Assembly (NCBI GenBank): GCA_023362775.1 | Contig: JALMGJ010000003.1 | Coordinates: 176,490,774 to 176,554,773 of the forward strand | DNA length: 64,000 nucleotides | Source of the DNA: Charina bottae | Lineage: Eukaryota > Chordata > Lepidosauria > Squamata > Charinaidae | Direction: 5' to 3' | Shown: positions 47,999-58,583 of the stretch, one piece after another | Numbering within the stretch: position 1 is the stretch's first letter | Layout: each line of letters opens with the position of its first letter | The notes under the pieces: model-generated | Told to the model about the DNA's origin: nothing | Seen by the model: the letters and a program-made list of their open reading frames with translations, nothing else | Databases searched by the model: none | Program-made: the position numbers and the translations under genes

Positions 47999-49352
47999 TT
48001 CAACCCTGAGCTACAAATATTCTCTTCGATAGGTTTCTGTCTGCCAGGTTTCCTGGTATCACCTCTCCAAGGAGCTCTGCTCAGCAGTTTAGTTTCTCAA
48101 GTACAAAGGGAGGGAAAAGAAGTGCCTGGTCATGAGACTCATACATAAGATTGCTGCATCTTACGATGCATTGCCAAAATCTGCCCAAGAACCATCGGAA
48201 CTCTGCAAGGATTTGGAGCATGGCTCTCCATACCCATGTCAATTCATTTACATATTACACTGTAGACGAAGAGCTGTCACTTTCTAGTTGAAAAATATTT
48301 GTTTCTATCAACCCTTGGCACTGTTTTTCCTGGAAGGGATAAAGTAGGAATTCAATGGTGCCTACTTTCAAACACAACAACAAACAGTTCAGTCTTCTTT
48401 CTTATCACTGAATGTAATAGTATGTTCTGAAAGAAACCATCTTCTGCCCTATCATGTGAATATGCCAATAATTTACCAAAATGTTGGGGGGAGGGGGGCT
48501 CCATAGCAACCAAAATCCCCTTTGCAGCCCTCTTGAAACAAAATTACCTTCCTGCTTTTTCTACATCCAATGTTCTTCCAAAGTTTGGGGAACAGAGATC
48601 TTTCGAAGTTTGCTGCTTTAGCAGTTTTATTTTCTGTGAGCTTTGTAAAGTAGTCATGTTGAACCAGCAGCCCTTCAGATGTTACTGCAGTTATAGTTTA
48701 GCTTTAGCAACATCTGAAAGACCACAGGTTTCCTATTCCAAATATAAGGGAAAGATAAGGGAGAAAAAACATATCCCCAGTCTCAGTATACATCATTGTG
48801 GCTTATAGTTGCATCTCTTTTATTAAGATAGTGGCTTTTCAAAGCAAACTGTCCTAAATGATTTATTCAGTGCCTAAAATGACTATATGTACAATTTCAC
48901 ATAACTGCTACTAGAGCAGATGTAAACGACTGCTTTTCTCAGCCTTCTTGAATGTGATCCTCTGCATATTTTAATCACCAAGTATATATTTCCATCTGAT
49001 AACTTTAGCAGAAATTACTGATGGATGCTTCCATCAGAAATCTTCAAAACAATTTCCTTTTGATTGTACAATGGGAAACGACTTTCAAGAAGTGAAAAAA
49101 AACATTCATTCTGCTGTTGTTTGCAGTGATGGAGTACTGCTTAGACAGGGAGGAAAAACCTCTGATGTATCACATACAAGAGTTTCCTGTGAAAAGAAAC
49201 ATGGAGTGAATTATGGTTTCTGCATTTTCAGTAATGGTAATAATGGGATTCTGGGTACTATACTGTAGTGATGGTGGCATAATTTCAAGAACAATGGGGA
49301 AGATACCATGAACAAACATACAGTATTTTTGAATAAACATATTCCCCAAGGC
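47999..49352. other. Intergenic stretch without recognised features
   Basis: AT-rich unique-looking DNA with no coding signal. Confidence 0.5.
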
Positions 49353-49425
49353 CGGCTGGGGAATTCTGGGAGTTGAAGACCACCCATCTTAAAGCTGCCA
49401 AGGTTGAGAAAGACTGGGTTAGGGG
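49353..49425. mobile_element. hAT-type MITE family B, right half
   Basis: GGCTGGGGAATTCTGGGAG and CTGCCAAGGTTGAGAAAGAC match the family B right arm; the left arm is absent. Confidence 0.7.
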
Positions 49426-50001
49426 CATGCAAATTTCAAGCTTTTAAATTCTGCTTCTTTTTAATTTGCTTGAATCCTGAGATCCATCAACCACCACAGC
49501 CAAGTGGAAGCAGCATCATGTTTTTAAAACAATGAACCAAAGCATTTGCTTTCGAGTGCCCAGACCAAAGCTGAACTTACAGCCCTTCTGTGAAAAATCC
49601 ACCACTGGTTATATCATTTTCCGCCCAGTAATATAATTCAGAGCAAGCGGAAAGCAACTTTACTGCTGCCGATCAGTTGGGCACAAAAAAACTCCACTAA
49701 AAGCTCCAATCCGAGAGAAAAAAATAGATCCCAGTCTCGATTTTTCTGATTCCTGATTTAGATTTCAATTTAGTTTCTTACCTACCAGTTTAGGGCAACC
49801 TTTGTAGTTAACAATTATTTGTTGTGTATATATTGTGACTGGCTCATGCAGTCTGACCTTGTTGAGCTTGTTCTGATGTGGGATCTACTTCTATGGACTT
49901 TGGACACTACAATGAGTATATTGGAAGTTTCAGTAACATTTTTCAGCACTGGAAATAGTACTTTAGACAATTTCACAATTTCCTCCACTTCATCAATTGC
50001 C

Positions 50002-50002
<1 letters not shown>

Positions 50003-50061
<59 letters not shown>

Positions 50062-50094
50062 TCCTCCCCCTCCTCCTCCTCCTCCTCCTCCTTC
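50003..50094. repeat. (CTTT)n then (CCT)n microsatellites
   Basis: About fourteen TTTC units followed by about nine CTC/TCC units. Confidence 0.95.
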
Positions 50095-50399
50095 TTTTGG
50101 TACTCTTAAACCTTTAAAATTTGCTTTTATCAGATGGTGTACATGTTTACTTGTTTCCCTGCCAAAATTCCTTTTCAACGTTCTTCTCTTTCTCTGCATA
50201 TACATGTTCCCCATATGTTTATCCCATTGCAAGGTGTTCTTATAAGAATCCTTGTTTCCCATCCTTTCATTTTTTCCCTCTTTTTGACTTTAGGGACATT
50301 GTGGCAGAGTTAGAATTGTAAAGCAAAGCAAGACAAATGCCATAGCTTTGACTACAGGCAATGGTTTGTGTTAAAAAGCAATTAAAGCCACTAAAGCCA

Positions 50400-50544
50400 T
50401 TTGCAGGCGGGAGCCAATCACGCAGACCGGGGGTGGGTGGGGACCCCTATCTTTTTCATGAATACGGAATATTACATAGGACCCCGTCCTGTTTTGCCAT
50501 CCCAATGTCCCGTTTTTGTCTCAACTAAATATGGTCAGCCTACT
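50400..50544. mobile_element. Fused fragments of two hAT-type MITE families
   Basis: TTTGCAGGCGGGAGCCAATC, then GGGTGGGGACCCCT, is the tail of the family at 9050; it is followed at about 50460 by a segment ending CTAAATATGGTCAGCCTA, the right end of the family at 11527. The junction suggests one inserted next to or into the other before decay. Confidence 0.6.
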
Positions 50545-51587
50545 TCTAATACAGTTAATATACGTATAATTTTGTTTGTGAGAATATTAAAATAATATTT
50601 TAATCCTGTTTCATGAATGGTTATTTTGTAGAGAAAAAAGTAAGTTGGAGCGCGTAGAAAACTATTTTTTAAAAATGAGAGAAAGTAATAATATTGTTGA
50701 TTTTTATTGGTTTTTATCTGTATGGTCCACAAGATTTGCAAGAGAAAATAATTGTACATTTCCAGACTAAAAAACAAAAGAAAATAAACGCAAAAAACAT
50801 GTTGTGGTAAACTAATAGCTGAATCCTGAATGACATACTATACACCGAAATGCATAAAAGCAGCTTAGCAACGCTCTATTTTCAAAATACGTGAAAGGGA
50901 ATGCATTAATCATTGAAATAAACTGCATGAGTGCAAAGTGCCTACTGTGTTTTAAAAAGAAAACCACTTAATTATTTCCGTTGATGTCAGTTATTCATTT
51001 GGGACCATTAAGCAGTAAAAGAGCACAACTTATTGACTGCAATATACATTGGACCTGTGCCCACACTATCCAGCGAGAAGAGCACTGCAGCAACAATGCA
51101 AAGGAGAGGTCGCTTGCACAGAGTTCATGAGAAGCTATATCATCTGAGAACTGCGGGGAATCACTAGGTGTGTCATCAACTATGTGGGACTCGCCAGCCA
51201 GCCCTGGTGCACTTCCTTTTGTCTGAGCATCTTGGTTTATCCCCATTAAATGAGGGGCATCACCGTTCCATGCATGATGCCAATTTTTTAGCAATGCAAA
51301 TCATTGGAGTTTGGGAAGAGGGTATATATTTAAGATATATGGCCAGAGGGGGGCCACCTGGTGACCTTCAGTCCCTGGAGTTCCTAAAGATTGGGTCCCT
51401 GGATGAGATTCCTTATTTCACATCTTTTTCCAGGTTTTGCTGCAGCAACAAAGGGAAAAGGATGTGATACTGGCGTTTGTTATTTAATCATTTTTCTTTA
51501 CTGCTGTCCTTCAAAATTACAGTGTTAGGAATGTTAATGTAACATGTAGTTTGATTCTCTACAGCACCTAATAGGCTGTGTCTGAAT
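50545..51587. other. Intergenic stretch without recognised features
   Basis: Includes a 99-residue open frame on the minus strand (50995-51294) with no recognised motif. It may be a transposon relic; no call is made. Confidence 0.45.
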
Positions 51588-51987
51588 CAGAGTTTCTCAA
51601 CTTTGGCAACTTCAGGATGTATGGCAGAACTTTCCAAACTGTATGTCGCGACACGTTAGTGTGTCGGCTGCAGTGTCTGGGTGTGTCGCTGCTGCGCTGC
51701 CTCCGAGCCCTGCCAGGATTCCACGCAGGTCCTAGTGCCTCCCTTGTGCCTGGCTGCCTCCAAACCTGCTGTGATTCCGCGCAGGTCCCAGTGCCTGCTT
51801 TGTGCTCTGCTGTAAGAGTGTGTCGCAAAATGATGCATGTCTAAAAAGTGTGTCACCAACATGAAAAGTTTGGAAAGCTCTGATGTATGAACTTCAACTC
51901 CCAGAATTCCCCAGCCAGAAAGCTGGCTGGGGAATTCTGGGAGTTGAAGTCCACACATCTTAAAGTTGCTAAGGTTGAGAAACACTG
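51588..51987. mobile_element. Palindromic hAT-type MITE, family B, outer of a nested pair
   Basis: Termini CAGAGTTTCTCAACTTTGGC and GGTTGAGAAACACTG, duplication GTCTGAAT / GTCTAAAT (51580-51587, 51988-51995). It was split after its first 37 bases by a family A MITE. The inner palindrome CTCCCAGAATTCCCCAGCC and its complement is intact. Confidence 0.88.
51625..51882. mobile_element. hAT-type MITE, family A, nested in family B
   Basis: Termini CAGAACTTTCCAAACT and AGTTTGGAAAGCTCTG with duplication ATGTATGG / ATGTATGA (51617-51624, 51883-51890) that lies inside the family B element. Confidence 0.88.
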
Positions 51988-51995
51988 GTCTAAAT

Positions 51996-53562
51996 ATATG
52001 AACTTCACTCTTATTTGGGGACTTCAGATTCCTTCCTTCCCTTATAACAGGAATGGGGAACTCTTGGCCCTCCAGGGACTGCTAAAGTTCAGTTCTTAGC
52101 AGCCCCAGACAGCCAATGGGGAGGATGCTGAAAAGTGGGTTCCGGAGAGCCACCAGTTCTCATCTCTCTTTTATACAGAAGTCTAAAGCCAATTACCTCA
52201 GCCACTGGAAAACGGGGGGAAATAGCTGGTACTCTGCTAAATCTTTTTGTGCCATATTCCTTTCTGAGCAACTGAATGGTTGGAAAAGTAAAGGAATGAG
52301 AAGAAGTGTTGCTAAAGAAAGTTCTGAAGATATCCTCCATGCAGGCTTGACCCTTCTGGAGTGGTTCATGGTTTCAAGACTTGGCCAAAAGCGAGAATAA
52401 GAATTCAAATTATGTTCATCTCAATATTGCAGCCAACGACTCTTTGAACTTCTTTCCTGAGTGCTCTTGGAACACCAGCTTTTTGTCGAAAGGAATGTAA
52501 AAAAATATTATCTTCATTAGGAATCGAATGACACTTCGAATAAATAAAATCCCACATGAAGGCAGTTTACGTGCCTTGCCCCGGAAATGGCAATTCCTTG
52601 ATCCATTCTGCAGGGCATTCAGCTGCCACTGTGGGATTGGGCAAATTGTACACTCGTCATTATCAGTTCAATGGCCTGGGTCTAATAAGAGCCATAATCC
52701 CTAATGCCTGTTTATAACCTGGCAAAAAGAAACGTCACTTTTTAATGCAGGGGATAATGATGATTTTTTTAAAAAGCGGGGGAGGGGGGAACAGCTCCTC
52801 AAAAGCAGTTAAATGAAGTCCCACTCCCTCAAGAGCTGCCATCACCTGAGTTCTAGTATTATATAGTTACGGCTGTATGAATGTTTGGTATGAAAAAAAA
52901 AATCCTCCTCACTTCCCAAGTAAAACATACTTCGTGTTTACTTTATAAATTAATCAATGCAAACAGAAGGGATGTTTCTTCTAAGACAGTTCTTGCAACC
53001 TAAATTTCTTAACAGAACTGTTAAGGAAAGAATTCTGTTTTATCTCTGGGTTGGGGGCAACATGTCTCCACATACCAGTTACAGGAGAGCCACTGTAGGT
53101 CTCCATCTTCTGCTTGTGGACATCCCAGAGCCCTCTAGCTGGACGCTGTCAGAAACAAAATGGTGGACTAATATGGGCCGTGGCCTTATCCAGCAGGACT
53201 GTTGCTATGTTGTTCTTATACACACACACACACAAACATATACTGTAAGGCAAATATATACACACTCTTAAATGTATGCAACCATAGTATGTTTACTTAT
53301 TTATATATTTAATCAATCGATTTATATAGCCACCCATCTTGCCATTATGATTCTGGGTAGCAAACATAGGATTAAAACCAACAAACAACAAAAGCTATAT
53401 ATATACTACATAGTTTCTTTTTTATCCTGAATGTTCTTTTGCATCAAGTGGAATAATTTGAACTAAATTCAAGTTGTATTGTTCACACCCAGTGTTTTTA
53501 CCTTATGTGAACTAAGAATAATGAGACAAACATCATATTTATTCATATATATATATTTACAA
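51996..53562. other. Intergenic stretch between the nested MITEs and the BovB LINE
   Basis: Contains a short CA repeat (53220-53235), a diverged L2-type tail (about 53295-53370, GCCACCCATCTTGCC) and the candidate conserved element at 52430-52780. No coding signal. Confidence 0.5.
52430..52780. promoter_or_regulatory. Candidate conserved non-coding element
   Basis: Repeat-free, moderately AT-rich DNA with CATTATCAGTTCAATGG, GCCATAATCCCTAATG (paired-like homeobox TAATCC) and GGGATAATGATGA. The candidate call rests on texture only. Confidence 0.2.
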
Positions 53563-53590
53563 AGGAAAAGTCCTTTGTTGTTGTTGTTGT

Positions 53591-55615
53591 TCAGTCGTTT
53601 AGTGGTGTCCGACTCTTCGTGACCTCATGGACCATAGCACGCCAGGCCTTCCTGTCCTCCACTGTCTCTCGGAGTTTACTCAAATTCATGTTCATTACAT
53701 CGGTGATGCTATCTAACCATCTCATTCTCTGCTGTCCCCTTCTCCTTTTGCCTTCAGTCTTTCCCAGCATCAGGGTCTTTTCCAGTGAGTCCTCTCTTCG
53801 CATTAGGTGGCCAAAGTATTTGAGCTTCAGCTTCAGTATCTGTCCTTCCAATGAGCAGTCAGGGTTGATTTCCTTTAGGATTGACTGATTTGACCTCCTT
53901 GCAGTCCAAGGGACTCTCAAGAGTCTTCTCCAGCACCACAGTTCGAAAGCATCAATTCTTCGGCGCTCAGCCTTCCTTATGGTCCAACTCTCACAGCCAT
54001 ACATTACTACTGGGAAAACCATAGCTTTAATTATACAGACCTTTGTCGGCAAGGTGATGTCTCTGCTTTTTAATATGCTGTCTAGGTTTGCCATAGCTTT
54101 CTTCCCAAGGAGCAAGCGTCTTTTAATTTCATGGCTGCAGTCACCGTCTGCGGTGATCTTGGAGCCCACGAAAATAAAATCTGTCACTGCTTCCATTTCT
54201 TCCCCTTCTATTTGCCAGGAAGTGATGGGACCAGATGCCATGATCTGAGTTTTTTTAATGTTGAGTTTCAAGCCAGCTTTTGCACTCTCCTCTTTCACCC
54301 TCATCAAGAGGCTCTTTAGTTCCTCTTCACTTTCTGCCATTAGGGTGGTATTGTCTGCATATCTGAGGTTGTTGATATTTCTCCCGGCAATCTTAACTCC
54401 GGCTTGTGATTCATCCAGCCCAGCATTTCTCATGATGTACTCTGCATATAAGTTAAATAAGCAGGGTGATAATATACAGCCTTGTCGTACTCCTTTCCCA
54501 ATTTTGAACCAACTGGTTGTTCCATGTCCGGTTCTAACTGTTGCTTCTTGACCCGCATACAGGTTTCTCAGGAGACAGGTAAGGTGGTCTGGTACTCCCA
54601 TCTCTTTAAGAATTTGCTGCAGTTTGTTGTGATCCACACAATCAAAGGCTTTAGCGTAGTCAATGAAGCAGAAGTAGATGTTTTTCTGGAACTCTCTTGC
54701 TTTTTCCATGACCCAGCGAATGTTGGCAATCTTATCTCTAGTTCCTCTGCCTCTTCGAAACCCAGCTTGCACTTCTGGTAGTTCTCGGTTCACATACTGC
54801 TGAAGCCTAGCTTGTAGGATTTTGAGCATAACCTTGCTAGCATGTGAAATGAGCGCAATTGTATGGTAGGTTGAACATTCTTTGGCATTGCCTTTCTTTG
54901 GAATTGGAACGTAAACTGACCTTTTCCAATCCTGTGGCCACTGTTGAGTTTTCCAAATTTGTTGGCATATTGAGTGCAGCACTTTAACAGCACCATCTTT
55001 TAGGATTTTAAATAGCTCAGCTGGGATACTGTCTTCTCCGCTAGCTTTGTTCTTAGTAATGCTTCCTAAGGCCCACTTGACTTCACTCTCTAGGATGTCC
55101 GGCTCAAGGTCAGTGACCACACCATCCTATTTATCAGGGATATTAAGATCTTTCTTGTATAGTTCTTCTGTGTATTCTTGCCACCTCTTCTTAATCTCTT
55201 CTGCTTCTGTTAGGTCCCTGCCTTTTTTGTCCTTTATCATGCCCATCTTTGCACAAAACGTTCCCTTGATATCTCCGATTTTCTTGAAGAGATCTCTAGT
55301 CTTCCCTATTCTATTGTTTTCCTTGATTTCTTTGCATTGTTCATTTAAGAAGGCCGCCTTATCTCTCCTTGCTATTCTCTGGAAATCTGCATTCAGTTGG
55401 TTATATCTTTCCCTTTCTCCCTTGCCTTTTGCTTCCCTTCTTTCCTCAGCTATTTGTAAAGCTTCATCAGTCAGCCACTTTGCTTTCTTGCATTTCTTTT
55501 TCTTTGGGATGGTTTTAGTTGCTGCCTCCTGTACAATGTTACGAACCTCCATCCATAGTTCTTCAGGCACTCTGTCTACCAGATCTAATCCTTTAAATCT
55601 ATTCCTCACCTCCAT
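53591..55615 (-). pseudogene. BovB linker and reverse transcriptase, interrupted
   Basis: One reading frame runs from about 55615 to 53591 with a single in-frame TAG at 55127-55129. The linker has TIPKKKKCKKAKW and LFKKIGDIKGTF; the RT part has AELFKILKDGAVKVLH, VPIPKKGNAKECS, GFRRGRGTRDKIANIRW, CFIDYAKAFDCVDH, GVRQGCILSPCLFNLYAEY, and a C-terminal RRIDAFELWCWRRLLRVPWT. The catalytic YADD is YADN here (AAT at 54350-54352), which should abolish activity because the second Asp binds the metal ion. Confidence 0.92.
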
Positions 55616-55775
55616 TTGGGATATGATTTAGGTCATACCTGAGTGGTCTAGTGGTTTTCTCTACGTTCTTCAATTTAAGCCTAAATTTTGCAATAAGAAG
55701 CTCATGATCTGAGCCACAGGTCTTGTTTTTGCTGATTGTATAGAGCTTCTCCATCTTTGGCTGCAAAGTATATAA

Positions 55776-56441
55776 TCAATCTGATTTCGGTATTGACCAT
55801 CTGGTGATGTCCATGTGTAGTCGTCTCTTGTGTTGTTCGAAAAGAGTGTTTGCTATGACCAGCATGTTCTCTTGACAAAACTCTATTAGCCTTTGCCCTG
55901 CTTCATTTTGTACTCCGAGGCCGAACTTGCCTGTTATTCCAGTTATTTTTTGACTTCCTACTTTAACATTCCAGTCCCCTATGATGAAAAGGACATCTTT
56001 TTTTGGAGTTAGTTCTAGAAGGTGTTGTAGGTCTTCATAGAACCGGTCAACTTCAGCTTCTTCGGCATCAGTGGTTGGGGCATAGACTTGGATTACTGTG
56101 ATGTTGAATGGTTTGCCTTGGATTCGAACTGAGATCATTCTGTCGTTTTTGAGGTTGTACCCCAGTACTGCCTTTCCCACTCTTTTATTGACTATGAGGG
56201 CTACTCCATTTCTTCTAAGGGATTCTTGCCCACAGTAGTATATATAATGGTCTCCTGAATTAAATTCGCCCATTCCTGTCCATTTTAGTTCGCTGATTCC
56301 CAAGATGTCGATGTTCAATCTTGTCATCTCATGTTTGACCACATCCAGCTTACCTTCATTCATAGATCTTACATTCCAGGTTCCTATGCAATATTGTTCT
56401 TTACAGCATCGGACTTTCCTTCCACTTCCAGACACATCCAC
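55776..56441 (-). pseudogene. BovB apurinic-type endonuclease domain
   Basis: This open frame of 221 residues has the AP-endonuclease order GTWNVRSM, ISELKWTG, YYCGQ, VIQVYAPTTDAEE, FIIGDWNVKVG. The endonuclease nicks target DNA to prime reverse transcription. The frame ends in HMDITRWSIPKSD, where the family expects the same region read in another frame, so a small indel separates it from the rest of the protein. Confidence 0.9.
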
Positions 56442-56985
56442 AACTGAGCGTCCTTTCAGCTTTGGCCCAGCCGCTTCACTCTTTCTGGAGCTACTCGGAA
56501 TTGCCCTCCGCTCTTCCCCAGTAGCATATTGGACACCTTCTGACTGAGGGGCTCATCTTCTGGCGTCATATCTTTTAGACTTTTGATACTGTCCATGGGT
56601 TTTCTTGGCAAGGATACTGGAGTGGTTTGCCATTCCCTCCTCCAGTGGACCACGTTTTGTCAGAACCCTCCATCATGACCTGTCCATCTTGACTTGACTT
56701 CATTGAGTTACGCAAGCCCCTTCTCCATGACAAGGCAGTGATCCATGAAGAGGAAAAGTCCTTTAGCCTTTATAATTAAAAAAAGGAGGCAGGTATAAGA
56801 CCATTGTCACATAACCCACTAGTAGACTAGCAGATTTCTAAACTGATAAGGTGACCAGACAAGAAGGTTGCTTTACAATCATATTTCTTCTCCTCCCCTC
56901 CCACTTCTCCTCCTCCTTCTTCTCAAGGCTATACCCACATATGTCCTATCTAAAGTGCATGTTTAGTTTTTTGTGCACTATAATA

Positions 56986-57801
56986 TTTATTTTATTTATT
57001 TTTATTTATTTATTGTTTGATTTATATCACCGCCCATCTCCCCCCACAAGGGGACTCTGGGCAGTTTACAACAAAATTGATTAATTAAAAGCATATAAAA
57101 TACAATACATTATTCCAATTTAATTAGATATAAATATATAAATATATAAAATCCAAGAGGTTATGTTATTGTTTAAGGAACTCTATGGTGCCAGCCACCT
57201 CCAAGAGGAGCTATTACCCCCCCCCCCCACCATCCCAGGCGAGGTGGCAGAGCCAGGTCTTCAATTGCTTTTGGAAGGTCAGGAGTGTGGGGGCCTGCCT
57301 CACCTCCAGGGGGAGAATGTTCCAAAGGGAGGGTGCCACTGCCGAGAAGGCTCGCCTCCTGGACCCCGTCAGATGGAATTCTTTTATAGACGGGATCCGT
57401 AGCAAGCCCTCTCTGGATAACCGGGTGGGGCGGGTCGATGCTCTAGGGATGAGGCGGTTCCTTAGGTAACCTGGTCCCATGCCATGTAGGGCTTTAAAGG
57501 TAACAACCAACACCTTGAATTGCACCCGGAAGCAAACTGGTAACCAGTGCAGCTCACGCAGCAGAGGTGTCACATGTGCCGATCTTGAGGCACCCATAAC
57601 TGCGCGCGCAGTTGCATTCTGGACCAGCTGAACCTTCCGGATACTCTTCAAGGGTAGCCCCATGTAGAGCGCATTGCAATAGTCTATGTGAGAGATGTCC
57701 AGGGCATGAGTGACTGTACGGAGGGCATCTCGGTCCAGGAAAGGGCGTAGCTGGCGTACAACTCGAAGTTGCATAAACGCCCTTCTGGCCACGGCTGCCA
57801 C
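56986..57801 (-). mobile_element. L2-like LINE, 3' part (below the copia insertion)
   Basis: The minus-strand open frame 57214-57801 encodes the RT C-terminal domain (HIDYCNALYMGLPLKSIRK, LHWLPVCFRVQFKVLVVTFKA, GPGYLRNRL) and ends at a stop. It is followed by a 3' region with GTAAACTGCCCAGAGTCCCC and an ATAAATAAAAATAAAT tail. With 63287-64000 it forms one LINE; joining across the GCCAC duplication gives a continuous EQVAAVARRA reading. L2 or a close CR1-group relative is inferred from these motifs. Confidence 0.85.
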
Positions 57802-58461
57802 TGTTAAGGTTATTTGGTTAAAGCATTCTATGCAGAATTAAACGCATGGCATTTTCTTCCACTGTGTCTGGCCAGAGAGTGGAAAAATACAAGTGAAAAC
57901 AATCTACATTGTTTTCCGCATTGTAAGTTTGGTTCTCAAAACATCTGAGACGTAGATGGCAGGTGCTGAGATATCTCTAGCTAGACAAAATAAACCCGTA
58001 ATCAGAATCGTTCTCAAAACAAAAAAAAAAGGCCAATACACAACACTGCCATCGTGTGACGCTTTATAGTAAGTACAATTACTACCAGAAATGCTATACT
58101 AAAAGAGATGCTCATGTTTAAACCAATCACATGTGAGCTATGAACCATGGGTAGTCCTTTATACTTATGTTCTACACATATATGTCTTCTGTTCTTTATG
58201 TAGGCTGCTATCTGCATGTACTTGTATCTGAACTGTAACCATGCCTGGTCTTTGCCTGGTCTTTGCACAGACCATGATGTTTTTTTTTTTCCTCACTTCT
58301 GGTGATGGAACTCTGCTTATGCTTTGATTTTACCTTTTTGCAATAATGCACTATACATCCATTATTGCCTTATGCTATCAATAAAGATATTGTTAGCCTT
58401 ACAACACGTTGTTTGGATTACTTCAAGCCTGGAACCCCGCGTAGTTAACCATCACCTAACA
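57802..58461 (+). repeat. Copia 5' LTR
   Basis: 660 bp. It contains a TATA-like CTTTATACTTA (about 58158-58168) and a polyadenylation signal AATAAA (58380-58385), so it can serve as promoter and terminator. By eye it differs from the 3' LTR only by one A in a poly-A run and one C after a poly-T run. Confidence 0.95.
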
Positions 58462-58480
58462 GGTTATGGTGGCCCAGAGA
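58462..58480 (+). other. Copia primer binding site (candidate)
   Basis: GGTTATGGTGGCCCAGAGA immediately follows the 5' LTR. Apart from an inserted TG it matches GGTTATGGGCCCAG, the complement of the anticodon arm of vertebrate initiator tRNA-Met. Copia-type elements are known to prime from an internally cut initiator tRNA half, so this is a plausible half-tRNA primer site. Confidence 0.55.
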
Positions 58481-58583
58481 GAATTTTGTGTTTTTCTTTG
58501 CTGCGCTGGATCTAGCTGTAACAACGGGGTTTGTTTTTAAGGCTGCATTTTGAAGTAAACGTGTTTTTCTTTGAGTGGTCAGC

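Larger units (their letters stand above)
53577..56750 (-). mobile_element. BovB/RTE LINE, nearly full length, with breaks
   Basis: The element is flanked by a perfect 14-bp duplication AGGAAAAGTCCTTT (53563-53576 and 56751-56764). On the minus strand it runs from the 5' leader through an endonuclease (55776-56441), a linker (55127-55615) and a reverse transcriptase (53591-55120) to a short (ACA)n tail at 53577. About 3.17 kb is the full BovB size. Visible lesions are a frameshift between endonuclease and linker, a TAG stop at 55127-55129 and a YADD-to-YADN change in the RT. BovB is well known for horizontal transfer between squamates and ruminants. Its clean target duplication argues for fairly recent insertion. 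Confidence 0.95.

Noticed and set aside
50995..51294. A 99-residue minus-strand frame
   Set aside because: No recognised motif; might be an old transposon remnant.
57163..57469. Plus-strand frames of 79 and 94 residues
   Set aside because: They are antisense shadows of the L2-like reverse transcriptase.
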